Source: Betaproteobacteria bacterium
GTDB taxonomy: Bacteria; Pseudomonadota; Gammaproteobacteria; Burkholderiales; Usitatibacteraceae
Assembly: GCA_016708825.1 (NCBI GenBank)
Contig: JADJEZ010000012.1
Location: 1 to 64,000 of the forward strand
DNA: 64,000 nt
Reading direction: 5' to 3'
Under the pieces are notes generated by a model, which ran no database searches, was not told the DNA's origin, and worked only from the letters and a program-made list of their open reading frames with translations. Below are positions 53,690 through 63,539 of the stretch, in pieces. A program made the position numbers and the translations under genes. Position 1 is the stretch's first letter. Each line of letters begins with the position of its first letter.

Positions 53690-54192
53690 CAGGGCCTCCG
53701 CACGGCGGCAAGCCGCAGCCTGCCGGCCTCGTTGGTGAGCACGAGTTCCTCCTCGGGGTCGATCTCGACGAAGGCGCCGGCGTAGTCCGGCGCGATGGGG
53801 AGCTCGCGCCCGCCGCGGTCCGCCAGCACCGCCAGGCGCACGCTCTTCGGCCGGCCGAAATCCCACAGCTCGTTCAGCGCCGCGCGGATGGTGCGGCCCG
53901 TGTGCAGCACGTCGTCGACCAGCACGATGTCGCGCCCCTCGATCTCGAAGGGCAGGTGGCTGCGCCGGGCCTCCCGGTGCAGGCCGATGCGGCCGAAGTC
54001 GTCCCGATGCAGCGTCACGGCGAGGAGCCCGAGCGGCGCGGCTACGCCAAGGGCGCGATGCAGGCGCTCGGCCACCCATGCACCGCCCGTGTAGATGCCG
54101 ACGATGCCCGCGGCCTGCGGGTCGGTCGCCGGCTTCATGCGGGCCACCAGCGCCTCGAGGAGGCGTTCCGGCTCAGGCAGGGGTACGGCCAT
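53689..54192 (-). CDS. pyrR: PyrR bifunctional regulator/uracil phosphoribosyltransferase
   Basis: 167 residues with the PRPP-binding signature DIVLVDDVLHTGRTIRAALNEL. In many proteobacteria PyrR acts as uracil phosphoribosyltransferase rather than as an RNA-binding attenuator; no attenuator hairpin is seen here. It overlaps ruvX by 20 bases and pyrB by one. Confidence 0.93.
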   Translation of the reverse strand: MAVPLPEPERLLEALVARMKPATDPQAAGIVGIYTGGAWVAERLHRALGVAAPLGLLAVTLHRDDFGRIGLHREARRSHLPFEIEGRDIVLVDDVLHTGRTIRAALNELWDFGRPKSVRLAVLADRGGRELPIAPDYAGAFVEIDPEEELVLTNEAGRLRLAAVRRP

Positions 54193-54655
54193 GGGCGCCT
54201 TTCGCGTTCGTTTGCAAGGTTTCGTCCAGGTAGCTCTGCAGGATCACGGCGGCGGCGTGCGCGTCGATCTCGCCCTTGCCTCGCGCGACGCCCCCTGCCT
54301 CGCGAATCCGCGCCCCCGCCTCGACCGAGGTCAGTGTCTCGTCCACGAACGCGACCGGCAGGCCGAAGCGTGCCTGCAGGCGCCTGGCGAACTTGCTCGC
54401 GAGCCGCGCGACCTCGTGGTCGCCGCCGTCGGCGTGGTGCGGCAATCCCACCACGAATCCGGCCGGGCGCCATTCGGCCACGAGCCTCTCGATGGCGGCA
54501 AGGCGCGCCTGCGTGGATTCCTGCGCGATCGCTGCGACGGGATGCGCGAGCCTCGTCTCGGTCTCCCCGACGGCCACGCCCAGGCGCCGCTCGCCGAAAT
54601 CGAAGCCCAGCAGCGTTCCCGAAAGCGGCGGATTCTCCACGGCCGCCGGGCTCAT
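54173..54655 (-). CDS. ruvX: RuvX/YqgF Holliday-junction resolvase-like nuclease
   Basis: 160 residues, RNase H fold: GFDFGERRLGVAVGETETRL, VVGLPHHADG and FVDETLTSVEAGARI. Thought to act on pre-16S rRNA ends or junctions. It overlaps yqgE (ATGA) and pyrR. Confidence 0.94.
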   Translation of the reverse strand: MSPAAVENPPLSGTLLGFDFGERRLGVAVGETETRLAHPVAAIAQESTQARLAAIERLVAEWRPAGFVVGLPHHADGGDHEVARLASKFARRLQARFGLPVAFVDETLTSVEAGARIREAGGVARGKGEIDAHAAAVILQSYLDETLQTNAKGAHGRTPA

Positions 54656-55209
54656 GCATGCCCCGCGTCTTCGGAGAGGTTCACGGTGGTGACGCCGAGG
54701 GCGCCCAGCGCGGCCTCGTAGCGGCCTTCGGGGGGCACGCGGAAGACCACGTCGAGATCCGCATGCACCGTGAGCCATCCGTTGCGCTTGATCTCGTCCT
54801 CCAGCTGCCCCGGCGCCCAGCCCGCGTACCCCAGCGCCACCAGCCGATCGCTCGGCCCATCGCCCCGGGCCATGGCCTCGAGGATGTCGCGGGAAGTGGT
54901 GAGCCCGATATCGCCCACCGGAAGCGTGGATCGCCATTCCCCCAGTGGCCGGTGCAGGACGAAGCCGTGCTCCATCTGCACGGGCCCGCCGAAGAACACC
55001 GGCTGCTCCGCCAGGGGCTCGTCGTCGAACGCGATCTCCACCTGCCGGAAGAGTGTGCCCAGGGTCACGTCGGTGGGGCGATTGACCACGAGCCCGAGGG
55101 CGCCGCGCTCGTTGTGCTCGCAGATGAAGGTGAGGCTCTTGGAAAAATTCGGGTCGACCATGCCCGGCATGGCGATGAGGAAGTGGCTGGTGAAATTGAT
55201 CGTTTGCAT
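54652..55209 (-). CDS. yqgE: YqgE/AlgH family protein (DUF179)
   Basis: 185 residues: NFTSHFLIAMPGMVDPNFSKSL, GLVVNRPTDVTLG and FFGGPVQMEHGFVLHRP are DUF179 landmarks. The role is unclear. First gene of the run yqgE-ruvX-pyrR-pyrB-pyrX, divergent from the photolyase with an 79-base spacer. Confidence 0.93.
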   Translation of the reverse strand: MQTINFTSHFLIAMPGMVDPNFSKSLTFICEHNERGALGLVVNRPTDVTLGTLFRQVEIAFDDEPLAEQPVFFGGPVQMEHGFVLHRPLGEWRSTLPVGDIGLTTSRDILEAMARGDGPSDRLVALGYAGWAPGQLEDEIKRNGWLTVHADLDVVFRVPPEGRYEAALGALGVTTVNLSEDAGHA

Positions 55210-55288
55210 TTGCCACCGGCCCCATATTCTAATTGGAACGCCCTCCGGCCGCCATCGGACAAGGCCGGCCGGCCCCCGCGAGCCCCCG

Positions 55289-56719
55289 TTGACCGCCTAC
55301 GACCGCAGCCTCTTCTGGTTCCGCCGCGACTTGCGCGACGAGGACAACGCCGGCCTCTACCACGCCCTGGTCTCGTCCCGGCAGGTCCACTGCGCGTTCG
55401 TCTTCGACCGCGACATCCTGGAAGCGTTGCCTTCCCCGGCGGACCGGCGCGTCGCCTTCATCCACGCGAGCGTGCGCGAGCTCCGGGAGGCCCTCCGGGG
55501 AAAGGGCGGCGAGCTCCTCGTGCTGGAGGGCCGGTCCCGGGAGGCCATTCCCGCACTCGCCTCCCGGCTCGGCGTGGACGCGGTCTTCGCCAATGAGGAT
55601 TACGAGCCCGCGGCCATCGCCCGGGATGCGCAGATCGAGCGCCTCCTGGCGGGCGAGGGCCGGCGCCTGCACCTGGCCAAGGACCAGGCCGTCTACGCGA
55701 AGGACGAGCTCCTCACGAAAACGGGAAAGCCCTTCGTCGTGTTCACGCCCTACAAGCGGGCGTGGCTCGCGAAGCTCGACGACTATTACCTGAAGGCCTA
55801 CCCCGTCGCGAAGCACGCCGCTCGCCTCGCCGCGCCCGCTTTCGCGGCGGATCTGCCGGCCCTTGCGGACCTGGGCTTCGGACCGGCCGCCTCCGCGCAG
55901 TTGCCCGTGCCGCCGGGCATGGGCGCGGCCAGGCGCCTGCTCGGGGACTTCGCCGGTTCCATGGCGCGCTACGCGTCGGCGCGCGACTTCCCGGCCGTGG
56001 AAGGGGTGTCCCGTCTCTCGGCGCACAACCGGTTCGGCACGGTCTCCATCCGCGAACTCGCGCGCACCGCGTGGAAGGCGCGGGGCGAGGGCGCGGCGAC
56101 GTGGCTCTCGGAGCTGGCGTGGCGCGATTTCTACTTCCAGATCCTGTGGCACCACCCGCACGCCGCCACGGGCGCCTTCCGCCGGGAGTACGACGCCATC
56201 GCCTGGCCGGGAACGGACGAGCATTTCGCCGCCTGGCGAGAGGCGCGGACCGGGTTTCCGATCGTGGACGCCGCCATGCGCCAGATCAACGCCACGGGCT
56301 GGATGCACAATCGCCTGCGCATGATCGTCGCCTCGTTTCTCGTGAAGGACCTGCTCGTCGACTGGCGGCGCGGGGAAGCGTACTTCGCCGACCACCTCGT
56401 CGACTTCGACCTGGCCGCCAACAACGGCGGCTGGCAGTGGGCCGCCTCGACGGGATGCGATGCGCAACCCTACTTCCGCATCTTCAACCCGGTGTCGCAA
56501 TCGGAGCGGTTCGACCCGCAAGGCGCGTTCATTCGCCGCTTCCTGCCCGCGCTGGCGCGCGTTCCCGACGCCTTCATCCACGCGCCCTGGACGATGGGGC
56601 CGCTCGACCAGCAGGCCTGTGGCTGCGTGATCGGCCGCGACTACCCGGCACCCATCGTCGACCACGCGGTGCAGCGCGGCAGGGCGCTCGCCCTCTTCAG
56701 GGGCGCGCGAGGCGGCTAG
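55289..56719 (+). CDS. phrB: Deoxyribodipyrimidine photolyase (class I)
   Basis: 476 residues. N-terminal photolyase alpha/beta domain (LFWFRRDLRDEDNAGLYHAL, FANEDYEPAAIARD) and the FAD-binding domain: RLSAHNRFGTVSIREL, NATGWMHNRLRMIVASFLVKDLLVDWRRGE, DFDLAANNGGWQWAASTGCDAQPYFRIFNP. It repairs UV pyrimidine dimers with light. The TTG start is chosen to match the N-terminus TAYDRSLFWFRRDLR; no good ATG exists. Longer starts are possible. Confidence 0.94.
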   Translation: MTAYDRSLFWFRRDLRDEDNAGLYHALVSSRQVHCAFVFDRDILEALPSPADRRVAFIHASVRELREALRGKGGELLVLEGRSREAIPALASRLGVDAVFANEDYEPAAIARDAQIERLLAGEGRRLHLAKDQAVYAKDELLTKTGKPFVVFTPYKRAWLAKLDDYYLKAYPVAKHAARLAAPAFAADLPALADLGFGPAASAQLPVPPGMGAARRLLGDFAGSMARYASARDFPAVEGVSRLSAHNRFGTVSIRELARTAWKARGEGAATWLSELAWRDFYFQILWHHPHAATGAFRREYDAIAWPGTDEHFAAWREARTGFPIVDAAMRQINATGWMHNRLRMIVASFLVKDLLVDWRRGEAYFADHLVDFDLAANNGGWQWAASTGCDAQPYFRIFNPVSQSERFDPQGAFIRRFLPALARVPDAFIHAPWTMGPLDQQACGCVIGRDYPAPIVDHAVQRGRALALFRGARGG

Positions 56720-56728
56720 CCCGCTTCG

Positions 56729-57643
56729 CTATTCCGCGGAAAGCTGGTCGGAGCGGGTGAAGGTCCAGGTCCGGGTGATGTAGAGGATGTCCGTGTCGGA
56801 CCGGATCGCGTCGGGAAAGCGGTCGAAGGGGGCCGCCAGGCGCACGATCCGGATGGCGGCCTGGTCGAGCACCTTGTGGCCGGAGGAGCGGTTGATCTCG
56901 ACCGACTCGACCTCGCCGTCGGTCTTCAGCCCCACCGTGAGCTGCAGCGAGCCGTAGAGCTTGCGCCGGCGCGCCTCGTCGGGGTAGTTGAGGTTCCCGA
57001 TCCGCTCGATCTTCAGCCGCCAGTTGTCCACGTACACGGCGAAGCGGTACTCGGAGGCGCGCGCGCCCACGAATTTCTTTCGCGGGCGCTCCTGGTAGGC
57101 CTGGTAGTCGCGCCGGATCTGGGCCTCGAGGCGCTGTATCTCGAGGCTCTTCTCGATCAAGTCCTGGGCCGTCTTGTCGGCCTTCTCCTTGCGGTCGGAC
57201 ACCGGTTCGGGCACGACGACCACGGCCTGGGATTTCAGCCGCGACATGAGCTCCGTGGCCTCGCGCTCGAGCTGCTGCACGCGGCCCTGCGCCTGCTTGA
57301 ACTCCGGCGTGCTCTCGCGGGAATCGATCACGGGGAAGGGGCTGGAAGCGCGGCGCTTCTGGTCGGTATTGCCGCCGCCGTCGAGGTTCGCCTGCGCGAG
57401 CGCATCGGCCTTCTCGGGCTTCGAGGCCGACTTCGCGTTCACCAGCACCACGTCGAGCACGTTGTGCGGCGCGTCGAATCCCCTCGGATCGGGGACCTTG
57501 AAGCCCAGCCCCACGATGGCGAATGCGTGGAAGGCCACGGAGGCCACGACCGCCACCTGCATCGACACCACGAGCCCGAACCGCTCGAGCAGGTAGTCGG
57601 AAAAATGGACGAGCGCGTCGGGGGGAGTCTGCCTCAGCTGCAT
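56729..57643 (-). CDS. TonB-like energy transducer protein
   Basis: 304 residues. An N-terminal membrane span (VAVVASVAFHAFAIVGLGF), a charged coiled-coil middle (AQGRVQQLEREATELMSRLK, EIQRLEAQIRRDYQAYQE) and a C-terminal TonB-type domain (LNYPDEARRRKLYGSLQLTV, VESVEINRSSGHKVLDQAAIRIV). It has no Pro-rich spacer as in classic TonB and no exbB/exbD nearby. It is the last gene of a run reading mpl-phzF-yqiA-rnb-tonB. Confidence 0.82.
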   Translation of the reverse strand: MQLRQTPPDALVHFSDYLLERFGLVVSMQVAVVASVAFHAFAIVGLGFKVPDPRGFDAPHNVLDVVLVNAKSASKPEKADALAQANLDGGGNTDQKRRASSPFPVIDSRESTPEFKQAQGRVQQLEREATELMSRLKSQAVVVVPEPVSDRKEKADKTAQDLIEKSLEIQRLEAQIRRDYQAYQERPRKKFVGARASEYRFAVYVDNWRLKIERIGNLNYPDEARRRKLYGSLQLTVGLKTDGEVESVEINRSSGHKVLDQAAIRIVRLAAPFDRFPDAIRSDTDILYITRTWTFTRSDQLSAE

Positions 57644-57698
57644 CGGCAGTCGCGGGGTGGAGCGAACGGGCGGAACATGAGCCCGGATGATAGCAGCG

Positions 57699-59543
57699 CT
57701 ACACCGCTCCGGGCTTGCCCGCGTAGCGGCAGGGCAGGTTCACTTCCCACGGGTCCGGCTCGCCGAATGCCACGCGCACGAGCTCCCCGGGAGCCGAGGG
57801 CGGCAAGCCGATGGTGCGGCACACGAGCGGAATCGCCTCGAGGCGCACCAGCTCGTCGCGCACGACCGTGGCTTGCGCACCCTCGAGGCCTTCCTGGGCG
57901 ATCCAGCGCAGGCACCAATAGCGCTCCAGGTGGCGCTGGTGCTCGGCGTAGGCCTCGTAGGCGGTCTCGAACTCGCGCGCGGCCGCACCCAGTTCGTCCC
58001 GGGAATAGGGCGCCTCCTCGCCCTGCAGCAGCGCCACGAGCTGGCGCTGGTTGGCGAGGTCGGAGAAGCGCCGCAGCGGCGAACTCGACCACGCATAGTG
58101 CGTCACCCCCAGCCATTCGTGCCCGCCGGGCTCGACCTCCATGCGCGTCTTGATGCCGCGCTGGTTGCGGTAGATCGCGGCCACGCCCGCATCCGCCAGA
58201 AGCCGTCCCCAGGTCGCATTCACGTGGATCATGAGCTCGGAGACCAGGAGGTCGACGGGCGTGCCGCGCCGCCGCGGCACGATCGTCACGCGCCCGGATT
58301 CCACGCGGAACGCATAGTCGAGCTTCTCGCTCTTTTCCTCGCCTGCGCCGCGCGCGGCGCGGAGCTTTCTCGCCAGCCGCCACAGCGCGAGGAGGTCGTC
58401 GCCGTGCGCGCCCTCCACCACGCCCGCGGCGAGCGAGTCGTCGTGCAGCCGCGTCTCGAGCTCGGTGATGCGCAGGTTGGTCGCGATGGCCACCCGCTCG
58501 AGCCTCGACTCGGTGCCCGTCACCTCCAGGGTGTCCGGGTCCAGGTCGAGATAGAGCGAGGCGGCGGGCACCACCCGGCCCTCGCCGAGCGTGGCCTGCG
58601 CGATGGCGGCCTCCGGCAGCATCGTGATCTTGCCGCCCGGAAAGTACACGGTGGACAGCCGCTCCCGCGCGAGCGCCTCCAGCGGGTGATCGCGCCCGAA
58701 AAAGAGCGCCGGCGCGGCGATGTGGACGCCGACGCGCAGCCCACCGCCCGGGCGCCTCTCCACGGAGAAGGCGTCGTCGATCTCGGTGGTTTCGTGGTCG
58801 TCGATGGAAAACGCCGCCACCGGCGCGGCCGCGAGCCCTTCCGGCGCACGCACCGGCGGGACCTCCGGGAACCCGAGGCCGCCGGGAAAGAGCTCGAAGG
58901 CGAAGCGCCGCAGGAAGTACTCCTCGGGGCCCGCGAGCGCGCCGATACCGGCGAGGAATTTCGGCGGGGCAAGACCTGCTCGGGAGGCGGCCTGGTCGAG
59001 CGCGCGCCACTCGAGCGACATCTTGTCCGGCTTGAAGAGAAGGTCGTCGAGCTTCGCACCGATCTCCGGCGGCACGGCGCCCGCCGCCAGCGCCACGGCC
59101 CACGCGTCGACCTGCTCCTGCTGGCGGCGCTTCTTCTCCAGGCCCGCGAGTGCGGCGCGCAGGTTCTCCTCGGGCGCTGCCTGGTAGCGCCCTTTGCCCC
59201 GCCGGTAGAAGTACATGGGGCTCGCATGCAGCGCGAGGGCGACCGCGGTGGCCTCCAGGGGCGCGGGATCGTGGCCGAAGTAGTCGCGGGCGAGGTCGGC
59301 GAACCCGAACTCGTCCTTGCCGCACACTTCCCAGAGAAACTGCGGGTCGATCTCGCCTGCGCGCGCCTGGGCCTCGGGAATGAAGTTCGCGAGCGCCTGC
59401 CCGTCGAAGCGGAGCAGCACCGCGCTCGCCTTGACCTTCGAGCGCTTGCCATGGGCGGCCTCCACCTGGAACGCGGCACCCGCCTCGGAGAGGATCGTGC
59501 CCGCGCGAAACGCCCCGTCCTCCTCGAAGAAAACCTGCTTCAC
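57699..59543 (-). CDS. rnb: Exoribonuclease II-type RNB-domain nuclease
   Basis: 614 residues. The RNB catalytic centre is intact (FSIDDHETTEIDDAFSVERR, ELMIHVNATWGRLLADAGV, RRFSDLANQRQLVALLQ). It is shorter than RNase R and has no clear S1 tail, so it is an RNB-domain RNase of the RNase II type. The GTG start overlaps the yqiA-like stop (GTGA). It removes 3' ends of RNA. Confidence 0.85.
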   Translation of the reverse strand: MKQVFFEEDGAFRAGTILSEAGAAFQVEAAHGKRSKVKASAVLLRFDGQALANFIPEAQARAGEIDPQFLWEVCGKDEFGFADLARDYFGHDPAPLEATAVALALHASPMYFYRRGKGRYQAAPEENLRAALAGLEKKRRQQEQVDAWAVALAAGAVPPEIGAKLDDLLFKPDKMSLEWRALDQAASRAGLAPPKFLAGIGALAGPEEYFLRRFAFELFPGGLGFPEVPPVRAPEGLAAAPVAAFSIDDHETTEIDDAFSVERRPGGGLRVGVHIAAPALFFGRDHPLEALARERLSTVYFPGGKITMLPEAAIAQATLGEGRVVPAASLYLDLDPDTLEVTGTESRLERVAIATNLRITELETRLHDDSLAAGVVEGAHGDDLLALWRLARKLRAARGAGEEKSEKLDYAFRVESGRVTIVPRRRGTPVDLLVSELMIHVNATWGRLLADAGVAAIYRNQRGIKTRMEVEPGGHEWLGVTHYAWSSSPLRRFSDLANQRQLVALLQGEEAPYSRDELGAAAREFETAYEAYAEHQRHLERYWCLRWIAQEGLEGAQATVVRDELVRLEAIPLVCRTIGLPPSAPGELVRVAFGEPDPWEVNLPCRYAGKPGAV

Positions 59544-60145
59544 GATGCGGCCTTCGGCGGCGCCGCGGCGCCGTCTTCGCGCGCCCAGGCGGCGATGTCC
59601 GGCACGAACTCCGCGAAGCTCGAGAACGCGTGGTCGCCGCCCTGCACTACCGTCTGGAACGCGCCGGCGAAGTACGACACCGCCTCGCGGTAGTCGAGCA
59701 CCTCGTCGCCCGTCTCGACGAGCAGCCAGTAGCGCTCCGGGCGGGTGACCGCCGGCGGGTCGAGCGCGGCCAGCTCCGCCACGTGCTCGCCCGTGAGGTC
59801 GAAGCGCTCGCCCGTGTAGAGGTTCTCCTGCGGCCCGAGGTAGCGCGCGAAGTGGTTCTGGGGGTGCACGGCCGGATTGACCACCACGGCGCGACACCCG
59901 GTCTTCTCCGCGGCCACGGTCGCGTAGAAACCGCCGAGGGAACTGCCCACGACCAGGAGGTCCGCGGGATTCCTCCCGAGGCAGTGCCACTGCACCTGCG
60001 AGATGGCCTGGGCGGGGCGGTGGTGCAGCGCCGGAACGCGGTAGTCGATATCCGGCGCCTGGCTGCGCAGGTAGTCGCCCAGCATCACCGCCTTGCGCGA
60101 GGCCGGCGAGCTGATGAAGCCGTGCAGGTACAGGATCGTCTTCAC
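59540..60145 (-). CDS. yqiA: YqiA-like esterase (alpha/beta hydrolase)
   Basis: 201 residues. ILYLHGFISSPASRKAVMLG, nucleophile elbow VVGSSLGGFYATV (Ser), VVNPAVHPQ and the final GGDHAFSSF with the catalytic His match the UPF0227/YqiA family. The substrate is unknown. It lies 7 bases after phzF. Confidence 0.9.
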   Translation of the reverse strand: MKTILYLHGFISSPASRKAVMLGDYLRSQAPDIDYRVPALHHRPAQAISQVQWHCLGRNPADLLVVGSSLGGFYATVAAEKTGCRAVVVNPAVHPQNHFARYLGPQENLYTGERFDLTGEHVAELAALDPPAVTRPERYWLLVETGDEVLDYREAVSYFAGAFQTVVQGGDHAFSSFAEFVPDIAAWAREDGAAAPPKAAS

Positions 60146-60152
60146 CGGCTTC

Positions 60153-60998
60153 CTAGAGATCGAGCGTGCCGCGGGCGAGTTCGACGACCTCGCCCCCGAC
60201 GCTCACCGCGCCGGCCTTCACCACCAGGTGGAGCGTGGAGGGGCGCGCCACCTCGTCGCCCTGCAGGACCGTGCGCGCGACGTCTTTCCCCGGGCGCAGG
60301 GCACAGAACCACCCCCCGAGATTGGCGCAGGCCGAGCCGGTGGCCGGGTCCTCGAGGATCGCGGCGCCGCTCGGGAAGAAGAAGCGCGACACGACCGTCG
60401 CCCCGGCGTCTCCCGCATCGGCGAACACGTAGGCCATCGCGTGGCCGTCCACGCTCTTCAGGCGGAAGAAGACATCGATGCGGGGACGGGCGCGGCGGAC
60501 CGCTTCCGCGGACTCGAGAGGCACCACGAGCTGCTCCTTGCCGGTGTTGACCCAGAGGGGGCGATCGGCGATGTAGGCCGCCTCGAGGCCGAGCATCTCC
60601 GCCAGTTGTGCGCGCGACTCGCCCACTTCCCGCCAGCTCGCCGCGTTGGCGCTGAGCGTCCACCGATCCCCGGAGGCCGACACGGGAATGATCCCGGCCT
60701 GCAATTCCAGGCTCAGCGAATCGCCGCCTCCGCGAAGCGCGCGAACCACGTGCGCGGTGCCCAGCGTCGGATGCCCCGCGAAGGGCATCTCGTAGGCGGG
60801 CGTGAAGATGCGCACGCGCGCGCTGGCCTTGCGTGACGGCAGGATGAAGGTCGTCTCCGACAGGTTGAACTGCCGTGCCAGCGCCTGCAGGGCGGCATCG
60901 TCCAGGCCGACCGCGTCCTCGAAGACGCACAGGGGGTTGCCGGTGAGACGGCCGCCCCGCGTGAACACGTTGACGATGCGATAGGCGAGCGTTGCCAT
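60153..60998 (-). CDS. PhzF-family isomerase-like protein
   Basis: 281 residues. FTRGGRLTGNPLCVFED, the PhzF motif FAGHPTLGTAHVVR, and DPATGSACANLGGW near the C-terminus are typical of the DAP epimerase-like fold. The catalytic Glu is present in NLSETTF. The chemistry is unknown; it need not be phenazine-related. The ATG at 60998 overlaps the mpl stop; a GTG at 61001 is an alternative. Confidence 0.88.
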   Translation of the reverse strand: MATLAYRIVNVFTRGGRLTGNPLCVFEDAVGLDDAALQALARQFNLSETTFILPSRKASARVRIFTPAYEMPFAGHPTLGTAHVVRALRGGGDSLSLELQAGIIPVSASGDRWTLSANAASWREVGESRAQLAEMLGLEAAYIADRPLWVNTGKEQLVVPLESAEAVRRARPRIDVFFRLKSVDGHAMAYVFADAGDAGATVVSRFFFPSGAAILEDPATGSACANLGGWFCALRPGKDVARTVLQGDEVARPSTLHLVVKAGAVSVGGEVVELARGTLDL

Positions 60999-62359
60999 CA
61001 CGGGCCTGCCTTCGCGGCGAGGCGGGCGAGCAGCCTCGCGTGGATGCCGCCGAAGCCGCCGTTGGACATCACCAGCACGTGGTCACCGGGCCGCAGCACG
61101 TGGCCGAGCGCCTCGACCATCGGGTCGAGCTCCGAGTAGATGGCCGCGCGCGAGGAAAGCGGCGCGAGCGCCTGCTCCGGATCCCACCCCAGGTGGCTCG
61201 CGTAGCAATACACGAGGTCCGCGCCCTCCAGGCTCTTCGCGAGCCGCGACTGCATCGCCCCCAGCTTCATGGTGTTGGAGCGGGGCTCGAAGACCGCCAC
61301 GATGCGGCCTCGCCCCACGCGCCTCCTCAGCCCCGCGATGGTCGTCTCGAACGCGGTGGGGTGGTGCGCGAAGTCGTCGTAGACCGTGACGCCGCCCACC
61401 GTGCCGCGCACCTCCATGCGCCGCTTCACCCCCTCGAAGCGCGAAAGCGCGTCGATGCCCGCGGGAAGCGGCACTCCCGCGTGACGCGCGGCGGCCAGCG
61501 CCGCGAGGGCATTCATGCGATTGTGCTCTCCCGTCGCATCCCAGCGGACGATGCCACGCGTCGCGCCGTTCAGGACGACGTCGAAGGAATCGTCGGGGCT
61601 AACGGCCCCCACGCTCCACGCCTGGCCCGGGCCGAAACGCTCCACGCTCGTCCAGCAGCCGCGATCGAGCACCCTTCCGATCGCGGCGTCCGCCCCGTTG
61701 GCGATCACGAGCCCGTTGGCCGGCACGATGCGGACCAGGTGATGGAACTGCGTCTCGATGGCCGCGAGGTCCGGGAAGATGTCCGCGTGGTCGAACTCGA
61801 TATTGTTCAGGACCGCGGTGCGCGGCCGGTACCACACGAACTTGGAGCGCTTGTCGAAGAAGGCCGTGTCGTACTCGTCGGCCTCGACAACGAAGAAGGG
61901 CGACCCGCCGAGCCGAGCCGAGACGTGGAAGTTCCTCGGCACCCCGCCGATGAGGAACCCGGGATCGAGGCCCGCGTCGGCGAGCATCCACGCGAGCATG
62001 GCCGAGGCGCTCGTCTTGCCGTGCGTTCCCGCCACCGCGAGCACCCACCTGCCGGGCAGCACGTGATCGGCGAGCCACTGGGGACCCGAGGCGTAGGCAA
62101 GCCCCCGGTTGAGGATTTCCTCGACGACGGGCTTGCCGCGCGTCATCGCATTGCCGACCACGTAGAGGTCGGCCGGATAGCGCTCGAGCTGCTCCGCGTC
62201 GTATCCCTCGTGCAGGTCGATCCCCAAGTCGCGCAGCTGCTCGCTCATGGGCGGGTAGACCTGCGCGTCGCAGCCGGTCACCGCATGGCCGGCTTCGCGG
62301 GCGATCTTCGCGAGGCCGCCCATGAAGGTGCCGCAGATGCCGAGGATGTGGAGGCGCAT
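60998..62359 (-). CDS. mpl: UDP-MurNAc:L-alanyl-gamma-D-glutamyl-meso-DAP ligase
   Basis: 453 residues of the Mur ligase family: MRLHILGICGTFMGGLAKIA, AVAGTHGKTSASAMLAWML, EADEYDTAFFDKRSKF, DDFAHHPTAFETTIAGL. Mpl recycles tripeptide onto UDP-MurNAc, so it fits with the AmpG permease at 2890. The start MRLHILGICGT at ATG 62359 is the family start; the longer frame is a shadow. Confidence 0.96.
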   Translation of the reverse strand: MRLHILGICGTFMGGLAKIAREAGHAVTGCDAQVYPPMSEQLRDLGIDLHEGYDAEQLERYPADLYVVGNAMTRGKPVVEEILNRGLAYASGPQWLADHVLPGRWVLAVAGTHGKTSASAMLAWMLADAGLDPGFLIGGVPRNFHVSARLGGSPFFVVEADEYDTAFFDKRSKFVWYRPRTAVLNNIEFDHADIFPDLAAIETQFHHLVRIVPANGLVIANGADAAIGRVLDRGCWTSVERFGPGQAWSVGAVSPDDSFDVVLNGATRGIVRWDATGEHNRMNALAALAAARHAGVPLPAGIDALSRFEGVKRRMEVRGTVGGVTVYDDFAHHPTAFETTIAGLRRRVGRGRIVAVFEPRSNTMKLGAMQSRLAKSLEGADLVYCYASHLGWDPEQALAPLSSRAAIYSELDPMVEALGHVLRPGDHVLVMSNGGFGGIHARLLARLAAKAGP

Positions 62360-62588
62360 CAGCCCGGGAAGCCGATCCGGTTCGCCGGCGCGAGCGGGGT
62401 GGCGGTCGGGGCGATCGTCTGCAGGGGGGACATGGGGAGTGGCGGCCCGGCCTGCGGGTCGAAAGAGAAAGGCGTGGGCGCGAATTTTATCATTCAGGCG
62501 GGTAAACTGGACTTCCACTCCCATGACGAGGGCGCGCACGCCCACCCCCGCCGATGGTCCCCTGCAACGCTCCCACGCCCCGCGCCGC

Positions 62589-63539
62589 ATGAAGATCGCC
62601 TTCGTCCTCGATCCCCTCGAAGATCTCAAGCCGAGGAAGGACTCGTCCGTCGCCATGATGCGCGAGGCATCGCGACGCGGTCACGAGATCTATGTGCTCG
62701 GCATGCCGGACCTCTTCGTCCAGGAAGGCGCGGTCGTCGCCCGCGCCACGCCGATCGCCGTCGACGAAGGCGACGAGGCGTGGTACCGCGAATCCGGCGC
62801 CGAAGAAGTCCCGCTCGCCTTCTTCGACCTGGTGATGATGCGCAAGGACCCGCCCTTCGACGCGGAGTACTACTACGCAACACTGCTGCTCGAGCACGCC
62901 GAGGGCCAGGGGGCGCGGGTGGTGAATTCCCCGCGGGCGCTTCGGGACTGGAACGAGAAGCTTGCCATCCTGCGCTTCCCGCAGTTCACGCCCCCCACCC
63001 TCGTCGCGCGCGATCCCCTGCGGATCCAGGCGTTCATCGACCGTCACGAGGACGTGATCCTCAAGAAGCTCGACGGCATGGGCGGCACCATGATCTTTCG
63101 CGTGCGCCGGGACGACCCCAACCGGAACGTGATCGTGGAGACGATGGTGGGCGCGGCCGAGCGCACGATCATGGCGCAGAAGTTCGTGACCGAGATCGCG
63201 AAGGGCGACAAGCGCGTGCTCGTGATCGACGGCAAGTGCTTTCCCTACAGCCTGGCGCGGATCCCGAAGGCCGGCGAGACGAGGGGCAACCTCGCGACCG
63301 GCGGCACGGGCGTGGCGCAGCCGCTGTCCGCGCACGACCGCGAGATCGGGGAAACGGTGGGCGCCGAGCTGGTGAAGGCGGGAATCACCTTCGCGGGCCT
63401 CGACGTGATCGGCGACTTCCTCACCGAGGTGAACGTGACCAGCCCCACCTGCATCGCCGAGATCGCGCAGCAGACGGGCGAGAACGCGGCCAAGCCCCTG
63501 CTCGACGCCCTGGAGCGCCTGGCGCGCCCGCGCGCCTAG
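62589..63539 (+). CDS. gshB: Glutathione synthetase
   Basis: 316 residues. MKIAFVLDPLEDLKPRKDSS, MMRKDPPFDAEYYYAT, the ATP-grasp loop DGMGGTMIFRV, and DVIGDFLTEVNVTSPTCIAEI. It adds glycine to gamma-glutamylcysteine. It is divergent from mpl; 62360-62588 holds the divergent promoter region, in which I see only weak -10-like boxes (TATCAT, 62488-62493). Its 3' end overlaps the next gene by 4 bases. Confidence 0.96.
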   Translation: MKIAFVLDPLEDLKPRKDSSVAMMREASRRGHEIYVLGMPDLFVQEGAVVARATPIAVDEGDEAWYRESGAEEVPLAFFDLVMMRKDPPFDAEYYYATLLLEHAEGQGARVVNSPRALRDWNEKLAILRFPQFTPPTLVARDPLRIQAFIDRHEDVILKKLDGMGGTMIFRVRRDDPNRNVIVETMVGAAERTIMAQKFVTEIAKGDKRVLVIDGKCFPYSLARIPKAGETRGNLATGGTGVAQPLSAHDREIGETVGAELVKAGITFAGLDVIGDFLTEVNVTSPTCIAEIAQQTGENAAKPLLDALERLARPRA